Part shown: piece after piece, positions 8,594 to 16,982 of the stretch | How the letters are laid out: every line of letters starts with the position of its first letter | Numbering within the stretch: the stretch's first letter is position 1 | Assembly (NCBI GenBank): GCA_905214925.1 | Contig: CAJMOB010000001.1 | Location: 1-64,000, forward strand | Reading direction: 5' to 3' | DNA: 64,000 bases | Source: Scybalomonas sp905214925 | GTDB lineage: Bacteria > Bacillota > Clostridia > Lachnospirales > Lachnospiraceae | Notes under the pieces: model-generated | Database searches by the model: none | Told to the model about the DNA's origin: nothing | Seen by the model: only the letters and a program-made list of their open reading frames with translations | Translations under genes and position numbers: made by a program

Positions 8594-10699
8594 TCACTTT
8601 TTTCTAGTTCTATTTTTTTCATTTGGTTTTCTTAATTTTGTCATACTATCAAGTCCAATTGCTAAAGTGGACATATTATGAAGCAATGCGGAAGTAGCAG
8701 GAGCAATCACTCCTCCAAGCCAAAGGAGAATAAGACCGAAATTAAATCCAATAACAACCCGATAATTTCTTTGGATTCTTGCCATTAAAAGCTCGCTAAT
8801 CTCCCTTAAAACAATAAGCTGTTCTAAACTATCCGATGCAATTGCAATATCGGCCACCTCTTTTGCTAGCTGAGCTCCTTCTTTCATAGCAATTCCTGCA
8901 TCTGCTGCTGAAAGAGCTGGAGAGTCATTAATTCCATCTCCGATCATTAATACTTTATGACCTTCTTTCTTCGCTTGTTCCACAAAGTTTGCCTTATCTT
9001 CTGGCAATACTTCTGCAAAATAGCCATCAAGATGTATTTTCTTTGCAACTGCTGCTGCCGTATATTGGTTATCACCAGTCATCATAATCAACTGTTTGAA
9101 TCCTTGCTCACGGAGTTTTAAAATCACATCTCCTGCTTCCTCTCTCAATGGATCTTCGATACATAAGATTGCAGCTAACCTGCCACCAATCGCCAAATAA
9201 AGACGAGAATACTGTTGTCCCATTGATTCAATTTCTTGTTTTTCTTCTTCGTATAGAGGAATTTTCTCATCTTCCATAACAAAATGATAACTTCCAATTA
9301 AAGCACGTTCTCCATTAATCGTTGAAACAATTCCATGAGCAACGACATATTCTACCTTTGTGTGCATTTCCTTATGCTCGATTCCCTCTGTCATTGCTTG
9401 ACGCACAACTGCTCTTGCAATAGAATGTGGAAAATGTTCCTCTAAACAAGCAGATATTTTAAGAGCTTCCCTTCTCTTATATCCATTGAACGTATGAATT
9501 TCTTTGACCACTGGCTCTGCCTTTGTTAAAGTACCAGTTTTATCAAATACAAGAGTATCCGCCTCTGCAACTGCCTCTAAAAATTTTCCACCCTTTACGG
9601 TAATATGGTTTTGACTACATTCCTTCATTGCCGATAAAACAGCCAAAGGCATCGATAATTTTAAGGCACAGGAGAAATCCACCATTAAAATCGAAAGTGC
9701 CTTTGTAATATTTCTCGTTAATAATGCTGTCACAATTGTACCTGCAAGACTATATGGTACAAGATGATCCGCAAGCCCTCCTGCTCTTGACTCTACACCT
9801 GACTTTAATTTCTCTGATTCTTCGATCATGTCCACAATCTTTTCATAACGAGTAGTACCACCATTGCTTTTTACTTGAACAAAAAGTTCACCTTCTTCTA
9901 TTACGGTTCCTGCATAAACATAAGCTCCCTCTTTCTTTTCAACAGGAATACTTTCCCCTGTTAAAGAGGCTTGATTTACCATTGCCTCACCATCTACTAC
10001 AATACCATCTACTGGTATAATATTTCCTGTATGAACAATAATAACATCATTTTTTTGCACATTAGAAAATGGAATCTGCACTTCTCCGTCTTTGGTCTTT
10101 AACCAAACTTTTTCTATATTTAAAGACATACTATCTGCAAGAGCATTAACGGACTTTTTGTGAGTCCACTCCTCTAACAACTCTCCAATCTCTAACAAGA
10201 ACATAACCGATCCTGCTGTCGCAAAATCTCTTTGCCAAATGGATGCCCCGATTGCTGTCGCATCTAAAACTTCCACTTTTAGCCCTTCATGTGCTAATGT
10301 TTTAACACCTTTCCAAATATATCCGAATGCTTTAAAGCTTACAATTGCAAACCGAACAGGCTGTGGAACGAACAAACGCATTGCTACTTTCTTTGCAACC
10401 TTGCTAATCATTTTTTCTTTGTATTCTTCATTAATACTGATTGTATTAGAACCTCTTATTTGAAACTGCTCTTTTGCTTTTTCAAATTCATAGGCTTTGA
10501 TAATAGAGAGAATCTTCTTTTTCTCTCCTTCATACCAAATGGCAACCCCTGCTGTTCTTCCATAAATTTTTATTTGTACAATTTCTTTTTGAGCTAAGAG
10601 ATATTGTTCTAAAATATCTTCTTCTTCTGAAGTAAATCCACGATTTCCAAGCTGAAAACGAATTCTTCCATCAATGGAATGTTTAATCCGATATTTCAT
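8594..10699 (-). CDS. heavy-metal P1B-type ATPase with SCALK in place of CPC
   Basis: A 701-residue membrane ATPase that should pump a transition metal across the membrane. Visible: an N-terminal ferredoxin-like segment (1-80) without CxxC, actuator LTGES (246-250), phosphorylation site DKTGT (D386), TGDN, GDGINDSPALSAADAG, and a C-terminal HNMSTLAIGLDSM typical of P1B enzymes. The metal-binding TM helix reads DFSCALKLSMP (341-351), keeping one Cys (344) and lacking the usual CPC/CPH/SPC; the nucleotide-domain HP dipeptide is HS (EEHFPHSIA). Substrate therefore cannot be assigned by analogy to Cu or Zn pumps. It follows DUF6110 and a membrane microprotein, with a hairpin between. Confidence 0.87.
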   Translation of the reverse strand: MKYRIKHSIDGRIRFQLGNRGFTSEEEDILEQYLLAQKEIVQIKIYGRTAGVAIWYEGEKKKILSIIKAYEFEKAKEQFQIRGSNTISINEEYKEKMISKVAKKVAMRLFVPQPVRFAIVSFKAFGYIWKGVKTLAHEGLKVEVLDATAIGASIWQRDFATAGSVMFLLEIGELLEEWTHKKSVNALADSMSLNIEKVWLKTKDGEVQIPFSNVQKNDVIIVHTGNIIPVDGIVVDGEAMVNQASLTGESIPVEKKEGAYVYAGTVIEEGELFVQVKSNGGTTRYEKIVDMIEESEKLKSGVESRAGGLADHLVPYSLAGTIVTALLTRNITKALSILMVDFSCALKLSMPLAVLSAMKECSQNHITVKGGKFLEAVAEADTLVFDKTGTLTKAEPVVKEIHTFNGYKRREALKISACLEEHFPHSIARAVVRQAMTEGIEHKEMHTKVEYVVAHGIVSTINGERALIGSYHFVMEDEKIPLYEEEKQEIESMGQQYSRLYLAIGGRLAAILCIEDPLREEAGDVILKLREQGFKQLIMMTGDNQYTAAAVAKKIHLDGYFAEVLPEDKANFVEQAKKEGHKVLMIGDGINDSPALSAADAGIAMKEGAQLAKEVADIAIASDSLEQLIVLREISELLMARIQRNYRVVIGFNFGLILLWLGGVIAPATSALLHNMSTLAIGLDSMTKLRKPNEKNRTRKK

Positions 10700-10742
10700 A
10701 TGCTTGCCCCTTTCTTCTTTTTTGTTTTTATTGACAAAGAAA

Positions 10743-10782
10743 AAGGCTATCTTTTTCCGTTTTCCCTTCCAAAGACAGCCTA
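10743..10782 (-). terminator. intercistronic hairpin, possible attenuator
   Basis: Imperfect stem AGGCT(a)TCTTT / AAAGA(c)AGCCT with a 16-nt loop lies between DUF6110 and the ATPase, followed on the minus strand by CCTTTTTCTTTG. It could partially terminate or protect the upstream mRNA, lowering ATPase relative to the small proteins. Confidence 0.6.
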
Positions 10783-10796
10783 CTTATTCCTTTTTC

Positions 10797-11105
10797 TTAT
10801 GCTTCTTCTGTTTCAGTAGTATTTTCTTCTACTTCTTCTTCACAGCCTTCATACTCTGCTTGTGCTTCTTCTGCTGCTCTTTGTTCATTCATTGCCTGTG
10901 CTTCTGCAAGAATATCTTCTGCTCTTTCTTGAACTTTCATAGAGGTTGTCATAACGCAATCTTTCGCACGTAAACCTGCCGCTAATGCTTTTGTATAAAG
11001 GTTTCTTGCATCTTTACTTCCTAAGATTTTAAGACCAGCTGTTCCAAACAGAACCCCTCCCGCAAAACAACCAATTTTCTTCCATGTGCTTTCATTGAAT
11101 ATCAT
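10797..11105 (-). CDS. DUF6110 family small protein
   Basis: A 102-residue protein starting MIFNESTWKKIGCFAGGVLFGTAG. It has one short hydrophobic helix near residues 11-27, a helical middle (DARNLYTKALAAGLRAKDCVMTT) and a glutamate-rich, unstructured tail. I associate it with DUF6110, which often neighbours P-type ATPases in clostridia; function unknown. The ATG at 11105 has AGGAGGAG 6 bp upstream, so the longer upstream in-frame start is rejected. It lies between the microprotein and the ATPase. Peripheral membrane or ATPase-accessory role is inference. Confidence 0.78.
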   Translation of the reverse strand: MIFNESTWKKIGCFAGGVLFGTAGLKILGSKDARNLYTKALAAGLRAKDCVMTTSMKVQERAEDILAEAQAMNEQRAAEEAQAEYEGCEEEVEENTTETEEA

Positions 11106-11152
11106 AATTCTCCTCCTTTTCACTACACATACGATGGAACACAACAAATCTC

Positions 11153-11233
11153 TTATTTGTGTTTAAAGCCTGTGTAAAACACCATTGCCATACAAAATAA
11201 TGTCCCATATGCCCAAAACTTATGCTTCTTCAT
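11153..11233 (-). CDS. 26-residue membrane microprotein upstream of DUF6110
   Basis: The reading frame from the ATG at 11233 encodes 26 residues, MKKHKFWAYGTLFCMAMVFY then TGFKHK. Basic ends flank one hydrophobic helix. A GAAAGAAGTG ribosome-site-like sequence precedes it, and DUF6110 begins 48 bp after its stop. The pattern (MKKHK...YTG..H) resembles short proteins grouped as DUF6219 in my memory, but I cannot check this. Co-transcription with the ATPase suggests a small membrane partner. Confidence 0.65.
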   Translation of the reverse strand: MKKHKFWAYGTLFCMAMVFYTGFKHK

Positions 11234-11304
11234 TTTATCACTTCTTTCAATGAATTTCTTATTATTTTACAATATATTCTATAAAATCACAATTATCGGA
11301 AGGT

Positions 11305-12276
11305 TTATTGAGAAAACTTTTCAATAACTTCTTGTTTTGCGTCACTTTCTTTTTCTCTTTCATAAATACGATCGAGAAAATTCTTAATAGCTTTCCACGC
11401 TTCCTTCGTCTCTGGTACCAATGCCCCTGCCATGGGGAATACATGAAACATTCCTTCAAAAATAACCATTTCCACTGAAACCCCGCTTTGCTCTGCCTTC
11501 TTTGCAAAATCTTCCGTATCGCTTAATAACATTTCATAGCTTCCCACTTGCATATGAATCGGTGGAAACCCTGTAAGTTCCCCATAAATAGGAGAAAGAT
11601 AAGGATTTTTTAAATCATGCTCCCCCATATAATCTTTTCGATAAAGTATACTTTCTGTTGTATTTCCAAACAGAGGATCTTTATCAAAATTTTCCTTATA
11701 GGAAGAACCACTACAAGTAACATCCGTCCAAGCAGACATAGTAATCATTGCCTTTGGCATCTTCTTTTTTTTCTTTTTTAGCCAATGACCTAATGCAAAC
11801 GTAAGACCTCCCCCCGCAGAATCTCCAACAACGACTATTTGCTCTTCTGTCGCTCCTCTTGTTAAAATCCATTGATAGGCATCAATACAGTCTTTAAGAG
11901 CCGCTGGAAATGGATGTTCTGGCGCTACTCGATAATCTGGTGTGACAACGGTTGCTCCTTCATTTGCTTCGCTATACTTTATAGCAAAGTTGCGATATGC
12001 ATTTTTCATAGGCCCAATATATCCACCGCCGTGCAATTGTAAAATCCATAAATCTCCTTCTTTTTTTCTAGGAGAATGTACCTCTAACGTGTAATTCTTT
12101 CTTTTTATCTTTTCCCACACATACTTTCTTGGACACCTCCATTCCATTTCTTTTGGATTGGCTCTTAATTCTCCCGTCTGTATTTTTCTTCCTAAATATT
12201 CCGTTGCCGTTACATCTGCCATAATGGCACGAACAAGTTGTCCTCGAATACTTCCTTCTTTCCATTCTTTTCTCAT
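11305..12276 (-). CDS. alpha/beta hydrolase, hormone-sensitive lipase type
   Basis: A 323-residue cytoplasmic esterase-like enzyme. The oxyanion-hole motif HGGGYIG and the nucleophile elbow GDSAGG place it in the HSL/acetyl-esterase family. LSDTEDFAKKAEQSG and the GMFHVFP block supply the expected Asp and His. It overlaps the DUF6320 stop by 4 bp (ATGA), the last of three co-transcribed genes with an acyltransferase-like protein and a membrane protein. The trio suggests acylation and deacylation of a lipid or surface molecule; the substrate is unknown. Confidence 0.86.
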   Translation of the reverse strand: MRKEWKEGSIRGQLVRAIMADVTATEYLGRKIQTGELRANPKEMEWRCPRKYVWEKIKRKNYTLEVHSPRKKEGDLWILQLHGGGYIGPMKNAYRNFAIKYSEANEGATVVTPDYRVAPEHPFPAALKDCIDAYQWILTRGATEEQIVVVGDSAGGGLTFALGHWLKKKKKKMPKAMITMSAWTDVTCSGSSYKENFDKDPLFGNTTESILYRKDYMGEHDLKNPYLSPIYGELTGFPPIHMQVGSYEMLLSDTEDFAKKAEQSGVSVEMVIFEGMFHVFPMAGALVPETKEAWKAIKNFLDRIYEREKESDAKQEVIEKFSQ

Positions 12277-12941
12277 ATGTGAAATCTCCGTAATAATTCA
12301 TCCTTCGCCTTTGTGTTTCCAAATACCATAGTTCCTAGGAAAATAATAAAAGAGATAAAAATCGCAATAAAAGTTGGAATTGGCTTTGTAATCCAATGTT
12401 TTAAATATAAGATCATCGGCCATAAACTTAACAGCAGTAATTGAATTTGATAAAGTAAATAACTTTGCCAATTCATAAAGTTTGCGGCCATTAAAATTAA
12501 GATAGCTCCGTCGGCTATTAAAATTAATGCAGGAAATGCAAAGTTCACTGACCATCCTGTGTATCCATCTACTCTCCAATCAATAAATACAAGTAATACT
12601 TGTGTCAAAATCAGCTGTAACATAATTTTCGCTCCTACATTTACATTATTAAAAATACAATAGCGAATGGCAAACCAAGAATAACAAACAATTCCAATTG
12701 GAAGAATACTCCAAAATTCACCCTTATAATACAAAAGATTAATGGCAAGCATAGCTACGCACACCACAACCGCTAAAAAGAAAAAAATATTTAAAATAAA
12801 GCGATAGACTTTTCGCTTCATTCGAATGTCTGGGTAAGAGTCTTCCCCTTTTCTTTCATCTTCTTTTATTCTATTTTGACAAAAAGGACATACTTTCGTC
12901 TCATCTAAAATTTCAACTTTACAGTGTTTACAATACGCCAC
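12273..12941 (-). CDS. DUF6320 zinc-ribbon membrane protein
   Basis: A protein of 222 residues. An N-terminal zinc ribbon (YCKHCKVEILDETKVCPFCQ) is followed by about six hydrophobic helices. The chosen start is a GTG at 12941 with GGAGG 7 bp upstream; the longer frame begins inside the preceding gene. It overlaps the downstream hydrolase by 4 bp and the upstream gene ends only 16 bp away, so the three genes are one transcript. Known to me as DUF6320, function unknown. It may anchor or assist the acyltransferase-like partner. Confidence 0.75.
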   Translation of the reverse strand: MAYCKHCKVEILDETKVCPFCQNRIKEDERKGEDSYPDIRMKRKVYRFILNIFFFLAVVVCVAMLAINLLYYKGEFWSILPIGIVCYSWFAIRYCIFNNVNVGAKIMLQLILTQVLLVFIDWRVDGYTGWSVNFAFPALILIADGAILILMAANFMNWQSYLLYQIQLLLLSLWPMILYLKHWITKPIPTFIAIFISFIIFLGTMVFGNTKAKDELLRRFHI

Positions 12942-12957
12942 TCCTCTTCCTCCTTTC

Positions 12958-14226
12958 TCATTCTTCTTCTCTCTCATAATAAATTCCATTTGTCATAATG
13001 GATACAGGAATCCCATCCTTTGCAAGATTTCGATAAAAAACCTTTTGTATCGAAACATCCTTTAATACTGAACTAAATGTCATCGTCATTGTCTCTCCAT
13101 AAGAACAGGCTCCACATTTAACCTCTTGTTTTTTTGATGCTCCCATAATCAACGTAACATTTTCCACTCGCTCTGCATAAGGTTCTCGCAATTGAATAGC
13201 TCCAATATTTGAAAGAGTTGTTGTAAATGCTTTGATAGAATTTCTATAAATCCATTTTACTGCTATATTTTTTATAAAAAGCGGCACTAAACGAACAACC
13301 CATTTTTTTTCATTTGATACATTATAAGAAATGAGTTTCTCCAAACTTTCTTTATTTAATTGTTCTTTAAAATCTTGTTTTACTTGTTCTAATATTTCTT
13401 CAAAACAATATTCTCTTTCTTCAAATGCCATTCCAACCCCAATAACTCCAAAAAAGTTTCTTGTAGTCGTTGATTCAAAATATTGTCTTAAATTGACCGG
13501 TACATTGACTCGAATTGGCTGTCCATTTGGCTTTGCCTTATAATAAGCTTCATAAATCGAAAAAATTAAAACAGCGGTTAAATATTGGGTAATGCTGGCT
13601 CCATATTTCTTACTTACTTCTTTTACTTTTCCTATTGGAAACATTCCATGAACCACACCAACGGCTCCCTCTTTTAAATGCTCGCCTTTTAATTGTACCG
13701 CACGCTTCGTTTCATACCCTTTTACGTCCTGTTTCTTATAATGCTTTAAATAACTATCTTCACTATTCAAAAAACAGTCTTCACTTGGTGAGCCTTTCGT
13801 TTCTGTTGTTTTCTTTCCATCTAAATGATCAAAATAACAATAGATAAGCTCTTTTAAGAAATTAACCGCTCCAAATCCATCGGTAATTGCATGAAATACT
13901 TCTAAGTTAATCCTTTTCTTATAATAGGTCACTCGAAATAAATACTGATTGTTGGCATAAGGATCTAAATATCGACAAGGATAAGTGACTTCTTCCATGA
14001 CCCTTGGCTTTTTCTTATTTTTTTCAAAATAGTACCAAAAAAAACCTCGCCTCAAACGCACATCAAACGTCTGAAACCAAGGCAAAATCTCCAACAATGC
14101 TTCTTCTAAAATCTCTGGTTGCACTTCTTCCTTTAAAATTACAGAAATTCGATATACATTGGTAAGGTTTTCACTAGCAATAACAGGAAAAATTTTTGCT
14201 GTATTATCTAATTTTTGCCATTTCAT
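12958..14226 (-). CDS. acyltransferase of the condensation/alcohol-acetyltransferase fold
   Basis: About 422 residues starting MKWQKLDNTAKIFPV. The motif FHAITDGFGAVNF matches HxxxDG of the chloramphenicol acetyltransferase, condensation and PapA superfamily. INVPVNLRQYF and FTTTLSNIGAIQLREPY match other conserved blocks. Such enzymes join an activated acyl group to an alcohol or amine. The ATG at 14226 follows AAGGAAAAGGAA. It is first in an operon with DUF6320 and an esterase, so synthesis and hydrolysis of an ester may be coupled. Substrate unknown. Confidence 0.78.
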   Translation of the reverse strand: MKWQKLDNTAKIFPVIASENLTNVYRISVILKEEVQPEILEEALLEILPWFQTFDVRLRRGFFWYYFEKNKKKPRVMEEVTYPCRYLDPYANNQYLFRVTYYKKRINLEVFHAITDGFGAVNFLKELIYCYFDHLDGKKTTETKGSPSEDCFLNSEDSYLKHYKKQDVKGYETKRAVQLKGEHLKEGAVGVVHGMFPIGKVKEVSKKYGASITQYLTAVLIFSIYEAYYKAKPNGQPIRVNVPVNLRQYFESTTTRNFFGVIGVGMAFEEREYCFEEILEQVKQDFKEQLNKESLEKLISYNVSNEKKWVVRLVPLFIKNIAVKWIYRNSIKAFTTTLSNIGAIQLREPYAERVENVTLIMGASKKQEVKCGACSYGETMTMTFSSVLKDVSIQKVFYRNLAKDGIPVSIMTNGIYYEREEE

Positions 14227-14266
14227 TTCCTTTTCCTTTCTTTCATCAAAAAAGTTAAATGTAGTG

Positions 14267-14319
14267 TTTTTTATAGGATATGATAGCATAGGAAAAGAAA
14301 TTTCCTATCCTATAAAAAA
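14267..14319. repeat. palindromic element adjoining a terminator
   Basis: Perfect 14-bp arms TTTTTTATAGGATA (14267-14280) and TATCCTATAAAAAA (14306-14319), with an inner AGGAAA/TTTCCT dyad. The right arm runs into the rsiV terminator. Confidence 0.75.
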
Positions 14320-14362
14320 AGACCACAAGCATTATTTAATTTTCCCTATGCTTGTGGTCTTT
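14318..14362 (-). terminator. intrinsic terminator after rsiV
   Basis: Perfect 15-bp stem (aaagaccacaagcat / atgcttgtggtcttt), with a run of T on the minus-strand side inside the palindromic element. It lies 125 bp beyond the rsiV stop. Confidence 0.85.
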
Positions 14363-14486
14363 ATTACGAGAAACAGGCTATCAAATTGTTCCTCATAGAT
14401 TCCTTTCCATAATACCAAAACTCATCAATAATGACAAGAACAACTTATAAAATTTTCAAAATATTTATTTTTCTATCTGCTTTTTT

Positions 14487-15404
14487 CTATTTTAATAAGG
14501 AATCGGTTGTTATAATCTTTTCTATTGCTTTTTTAGGAATGGTAAACGTGCATATTCCCATATATCCTGGTGCCACTTCATATTTATCAAATACAATCGT
14601 TAAGTGACCATCGTTATCGATAAAGAAATTTTGATCGGCTTTTATTTGCTCAAAATCAAAGCCTTCTCCTACGTCTTTCGTATCAATAAAATATGACTTA
14701 TCCTCATCTTCTTTCATCTGAGCTCTCATCTGAGCTTTAATTTCTTCACTTAGCACTTTTTGATAGTTGCTGTTTTCTTTAAATAAATCCTTTAATTCTA
14801 ATATTTTTCCTGTTTTCTTGTCTAATGTATAACATTTAGAAAAGCTGTTGCTTCCACCCATCGCAATGGTAGTATTAATTCGAATCGATAAAATAGTTGC
14901 ATTATCGGTTACCACTTCATAATCTGTTGTTACAGACTCATGATTTGTCAATGCATCAATATCTGCTCCTTCTTCTTTCATCATGATTTCTAAATCGGCT
15001 TCATAGTTTTTCTTAATGGTATTTGTATAAGCTTGCATCTGTTCGTTTAAATCTTTTACAGATTCGCTGTCTCCTTCTACCTTCGGTGTTTTAATATTTG
15101 CCTCCATATTGCCATCATTTTTTACATATTCTCGAAATGTCACCACTTTTGAAATTGCTCCTAATACAGGAACTTCTGCCATTGCATAGGCCATCTGCTC
15201 ATTATAATTTGTCAAAATAGTAATTGCTAATACTGCTGCAACTGCACCATATCCTATCTTTTTTGGAAGTTTTTTTAGAAATCTCACTTTTTTATTTTCT
15301 TCTTTTGCTTGGTGTATGGTATTCTCTAACCGACTTTTTAATTCTGCTGGAATTTCAATACTTTCGTATTCTCTTTTCATTTCTTCTAATGGATTCTTTT
15401 TCAT
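14487..15404 (-). CDS. rsiV: RsiV-type anti-sigma factor
   Basis: A 305-residue single-pass membrane protein. The N-terminal cytosolic part is followed by one helix near 50-66 (GYGAVAAVLAITILTNY) and an extracellular domain with the DUF4163/DUF3298 pattern (TLDKKTGKILELKDLF, IDNDGHLTIVFDKYEVAPGYMG). In Bacillus and Clostridioides RsiV, this domain binds lysozyme, which triggers proteolysis and release of the sigma factor. It overlaps the sigma gene by 4 bp (ATGA) and is co-transcribed. Response to lysozyme here is inferred from family. Confidence 0.87.
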   Translation of the reverse strand: MKKNPLEEMKREYESIEIPAELKSRLENTIHQAKEENKKVRFLKKLPKKIGYGAVAAVLAITILTNYNEQMAYAMAEVPVLGAISKVVTFREYVKNDGNMEANIKTPKVEGDSESVKDLNEQMQAYTNTIKKNYEADLEIMMKEEGADIDALTNHESVTTDYEVVTDNATILSIRINTTIAMGGSNSFSKCYTLDKKTGKILELKDLFKENSNYQKVLSEEIKAQMRAQMKEDEDKSYFIDTKDVGEGFDFEQIKADQNFFIDNDGHLTIVFDKYEVAPGYMGICTFTIPKKAIEKIITTDSLLK

Positions 15405-15895
15405 AGTATGTCCCCACTTTCTATTGTTAATTCTACTTTTAATTTTTTTAATGCTCGATAGAGTCTAGATTTAATTGTATTTTCCGATTCCATCATAATC
15501 TCTGCAATTTCTTTTAACTTTCTTTCTTCAAAATACTTTAAAATAATAATGCTTTTTTCTTCTTCTGATAAAATCTCTAAACTTTTCATAACATCCACAT
15601 CTTCATACTTATCTTCCATTCCTCCTTCTTGATACTCTTCTATCCCAATGACTTCCCTTTTTTTCTTTCGTAACATATCAATCGAAGTCCGAATTACAAT
15701 TTGATAACTCCAAGAAGCAATCTGACCTTCTGTTCGGATTTGCTCGAAAGAACGAATAGCTTTATAAGCACTTTCTTGTACCACATCCATTGCATCTTCC
15801 CTATTTTTCATATAGCTATAGGCGATCCGATACAAGTTTTCATAATTTTCCATTAAGTATACCGATACTTTTTCTTCCATTATTTTATTCTTCAT
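15401..15895 (-). CDS. sigV: ECF sigma factor, SigV type
   Basis: A 164-residue sigma-70 family factor with region 2 (MENYENLYRIAYSYMKNREDAMDVVQE) and region 4 (SEEEKSIIILKYFEERKLKEIA, ENTIKSRLYRALKKLK). Between them a linker without other domains is typical of ECF factors. It is coupled to rsiV. A likely self-recognised promoter lies 90-120 bp upstream. In relatives this sigma directs lysozyme resistance genes; none of those is in the window. Confidence 0.9.
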   Translation of the reverse strand: MKNKIMEEKVSVYLMENYENLYRIAYSYMKNREDAMDVVQESAYKAIRSFEQIRTEGQIASWSYQIVIRTSIDMLRKKKREVIGIEEYQEGGMEDKYEDVDVMKSLEILSEEEKSIIILKYFEERKLKEIAEIMMESENTIKSRLYRALKKLKVELTIESGDIL

Positions 15896-15988
15896 ACATT
15901 TCTTCTCTCTTTTCTATCATAACTATTGAAAATTTTAGCACACCCTACTATCCCTTTTCTTCTTTTCTCTTTTCTTATTTATATTATA

Positions 15989-16015
15989 GACGCTTGAAAG
16001 AGAAAAAAAGTTTCA
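15989..16015 (-). promoter_or_regulatory. ECF-type autoregulatory promoter of sigV-rsiV
   Basis: On the minus strand TGAAAC (16015-16010) and CGTC (15992-15989) are 17 bp apart, the classical ECF -35/-10 combination and the form reported for SigV targets. The location before sigV indicates positive autoregulation. Confidence 0.82.
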
Positions 16016-16081
16016 AAAAATTTTAAACTATTAAAATAACAACGATGAAAAATACATTTTACAAATTTTTCATTGAAAAAA

Positions 16082-16113
16082 GGAACAGTAAGTCTTATAA
16101 AATCTACTGTTCC
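16082..16113 (-). terminator. intrinsic terminator of the GntR-ABC operon
   Basis: Stem ggaacagta / tactgttcc with a 14-nt loop, followed on the minus strand by TTTTTTTC, 33 bp past the permease stop. Confidence 0.85.
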
Positions 16114-16145
16114 TCTTCATTCTTTTATTTTGTTTTCATTCAAAT

Positions 16146-16982
16146 TTATTCAAGGTTTAATTTGTTATCAAGCACATATTTAGAAATAAAGAAATATACA
16201 ACCGTTACAATCACTTCATATACAATAACTCCGATAAAGAAAACATGGATTCCCATAACGCCTGTACCCTGTTGTAATAAATCTCCAAGCCACACTCCAA
16301 TATTTGTTTTAAACAATATGCCAAATAAAATTGTTCCAAACAGCACAATAGCTCTTTCTGCAAAGTCAATAGCAATATAAAATCCAACAGATGCCATCAT
16401 TCTTGACTTATGAGTTAAATGCCCTAATGACATAGCCGCATAAGCTTTCATACAAAATAAAAAACAAGCAATACAAGCCATAACAAGTAATTCCATCATC
16501 CAAGCCAACACATGACCTCTTCCTACGCCACGGATAGCTAATGTCCAAAACTCTTTCGTAAAAATGGAGCTTATCACTTCTGTACAAGCCTCTGGACTTG
16601 TAATAAAGAAAATGATTGGTATGGTAACCATAACAACGAAGGTGCTACCAACAAACCAAAGAGTGGAAACAATTCCTTTTGACCAAATGAGCTCATAGCC
16701 CTTAACAGGAAGTGTATTCATTAAGTAGCCTTCTCTTCCAAGAATATTTTTATAATACCTTTGTAACATAACGACCGCTGTCATAACAAATGTTGCAATG
16801 ATAATTGCCACATAAGTGAGTAAAACAATTACTTTTAAACTATTAGCAATTCCATTTTGATCCACATGATCAATGCGAAAGAACAATCCATTGATCAATG
16901 CTAACACTAATAGAGCACCGTATAAAGGAAGAAATGTTCTCTTTGTTGCTTTCCATTCATATTTCATCAATTTTCCTAACAT
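16146..16982 (-). CDS. ABC-2 type transporter permease
   Basis: A 278-residue integral membrane protein with about six hydrophobic helices and no signature motif beyond the ABC-2 pattern (LMKYEWKATKRTFLPLYGALL at the N-terminus, NTLPVKGYELIWSKG). It overlaps the ATPase gene upstream by 7 bp. It should form an exporter with that ATPase. The GntR gene heading the operon belongs to the YtrA subfamily, members of which control envelope-stress ABC exporters, so an antibiotic or cell-wall signal is possible. Confidence 0.84.
   Translation of the reverse strand: MLGKLMKYEWKATKRTFLPLYGALLVLALINGLFFRIDHVDQNGIANSLKVIVLLTYVAIIIATFVMTAVVMLQRYYKNILGREGYLMNTLPVKGYELIWSKGIVSTLWFVGSTFVVMVTIPIIFFITSPEACTEVISSIFTKEFWTLAIRGVGRGHVLAWMMELLVMACIACFLFCMKAYAAMSLGHLTHKSRMMASVGFYIAIDFAERAIVLFGTILFGILFKTNIGVWLGDLLQQGTGVMGIHVFFIGVIVYEVIVTVVYFFISKYVLDNKLNLE

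Noticed and set aside
11262..11507. 81-codon frame overlapping the alpha/beta hydrolase end
   Set aside because: Same-strand shadow in another frame; the hydrolase frame has the family motifs.
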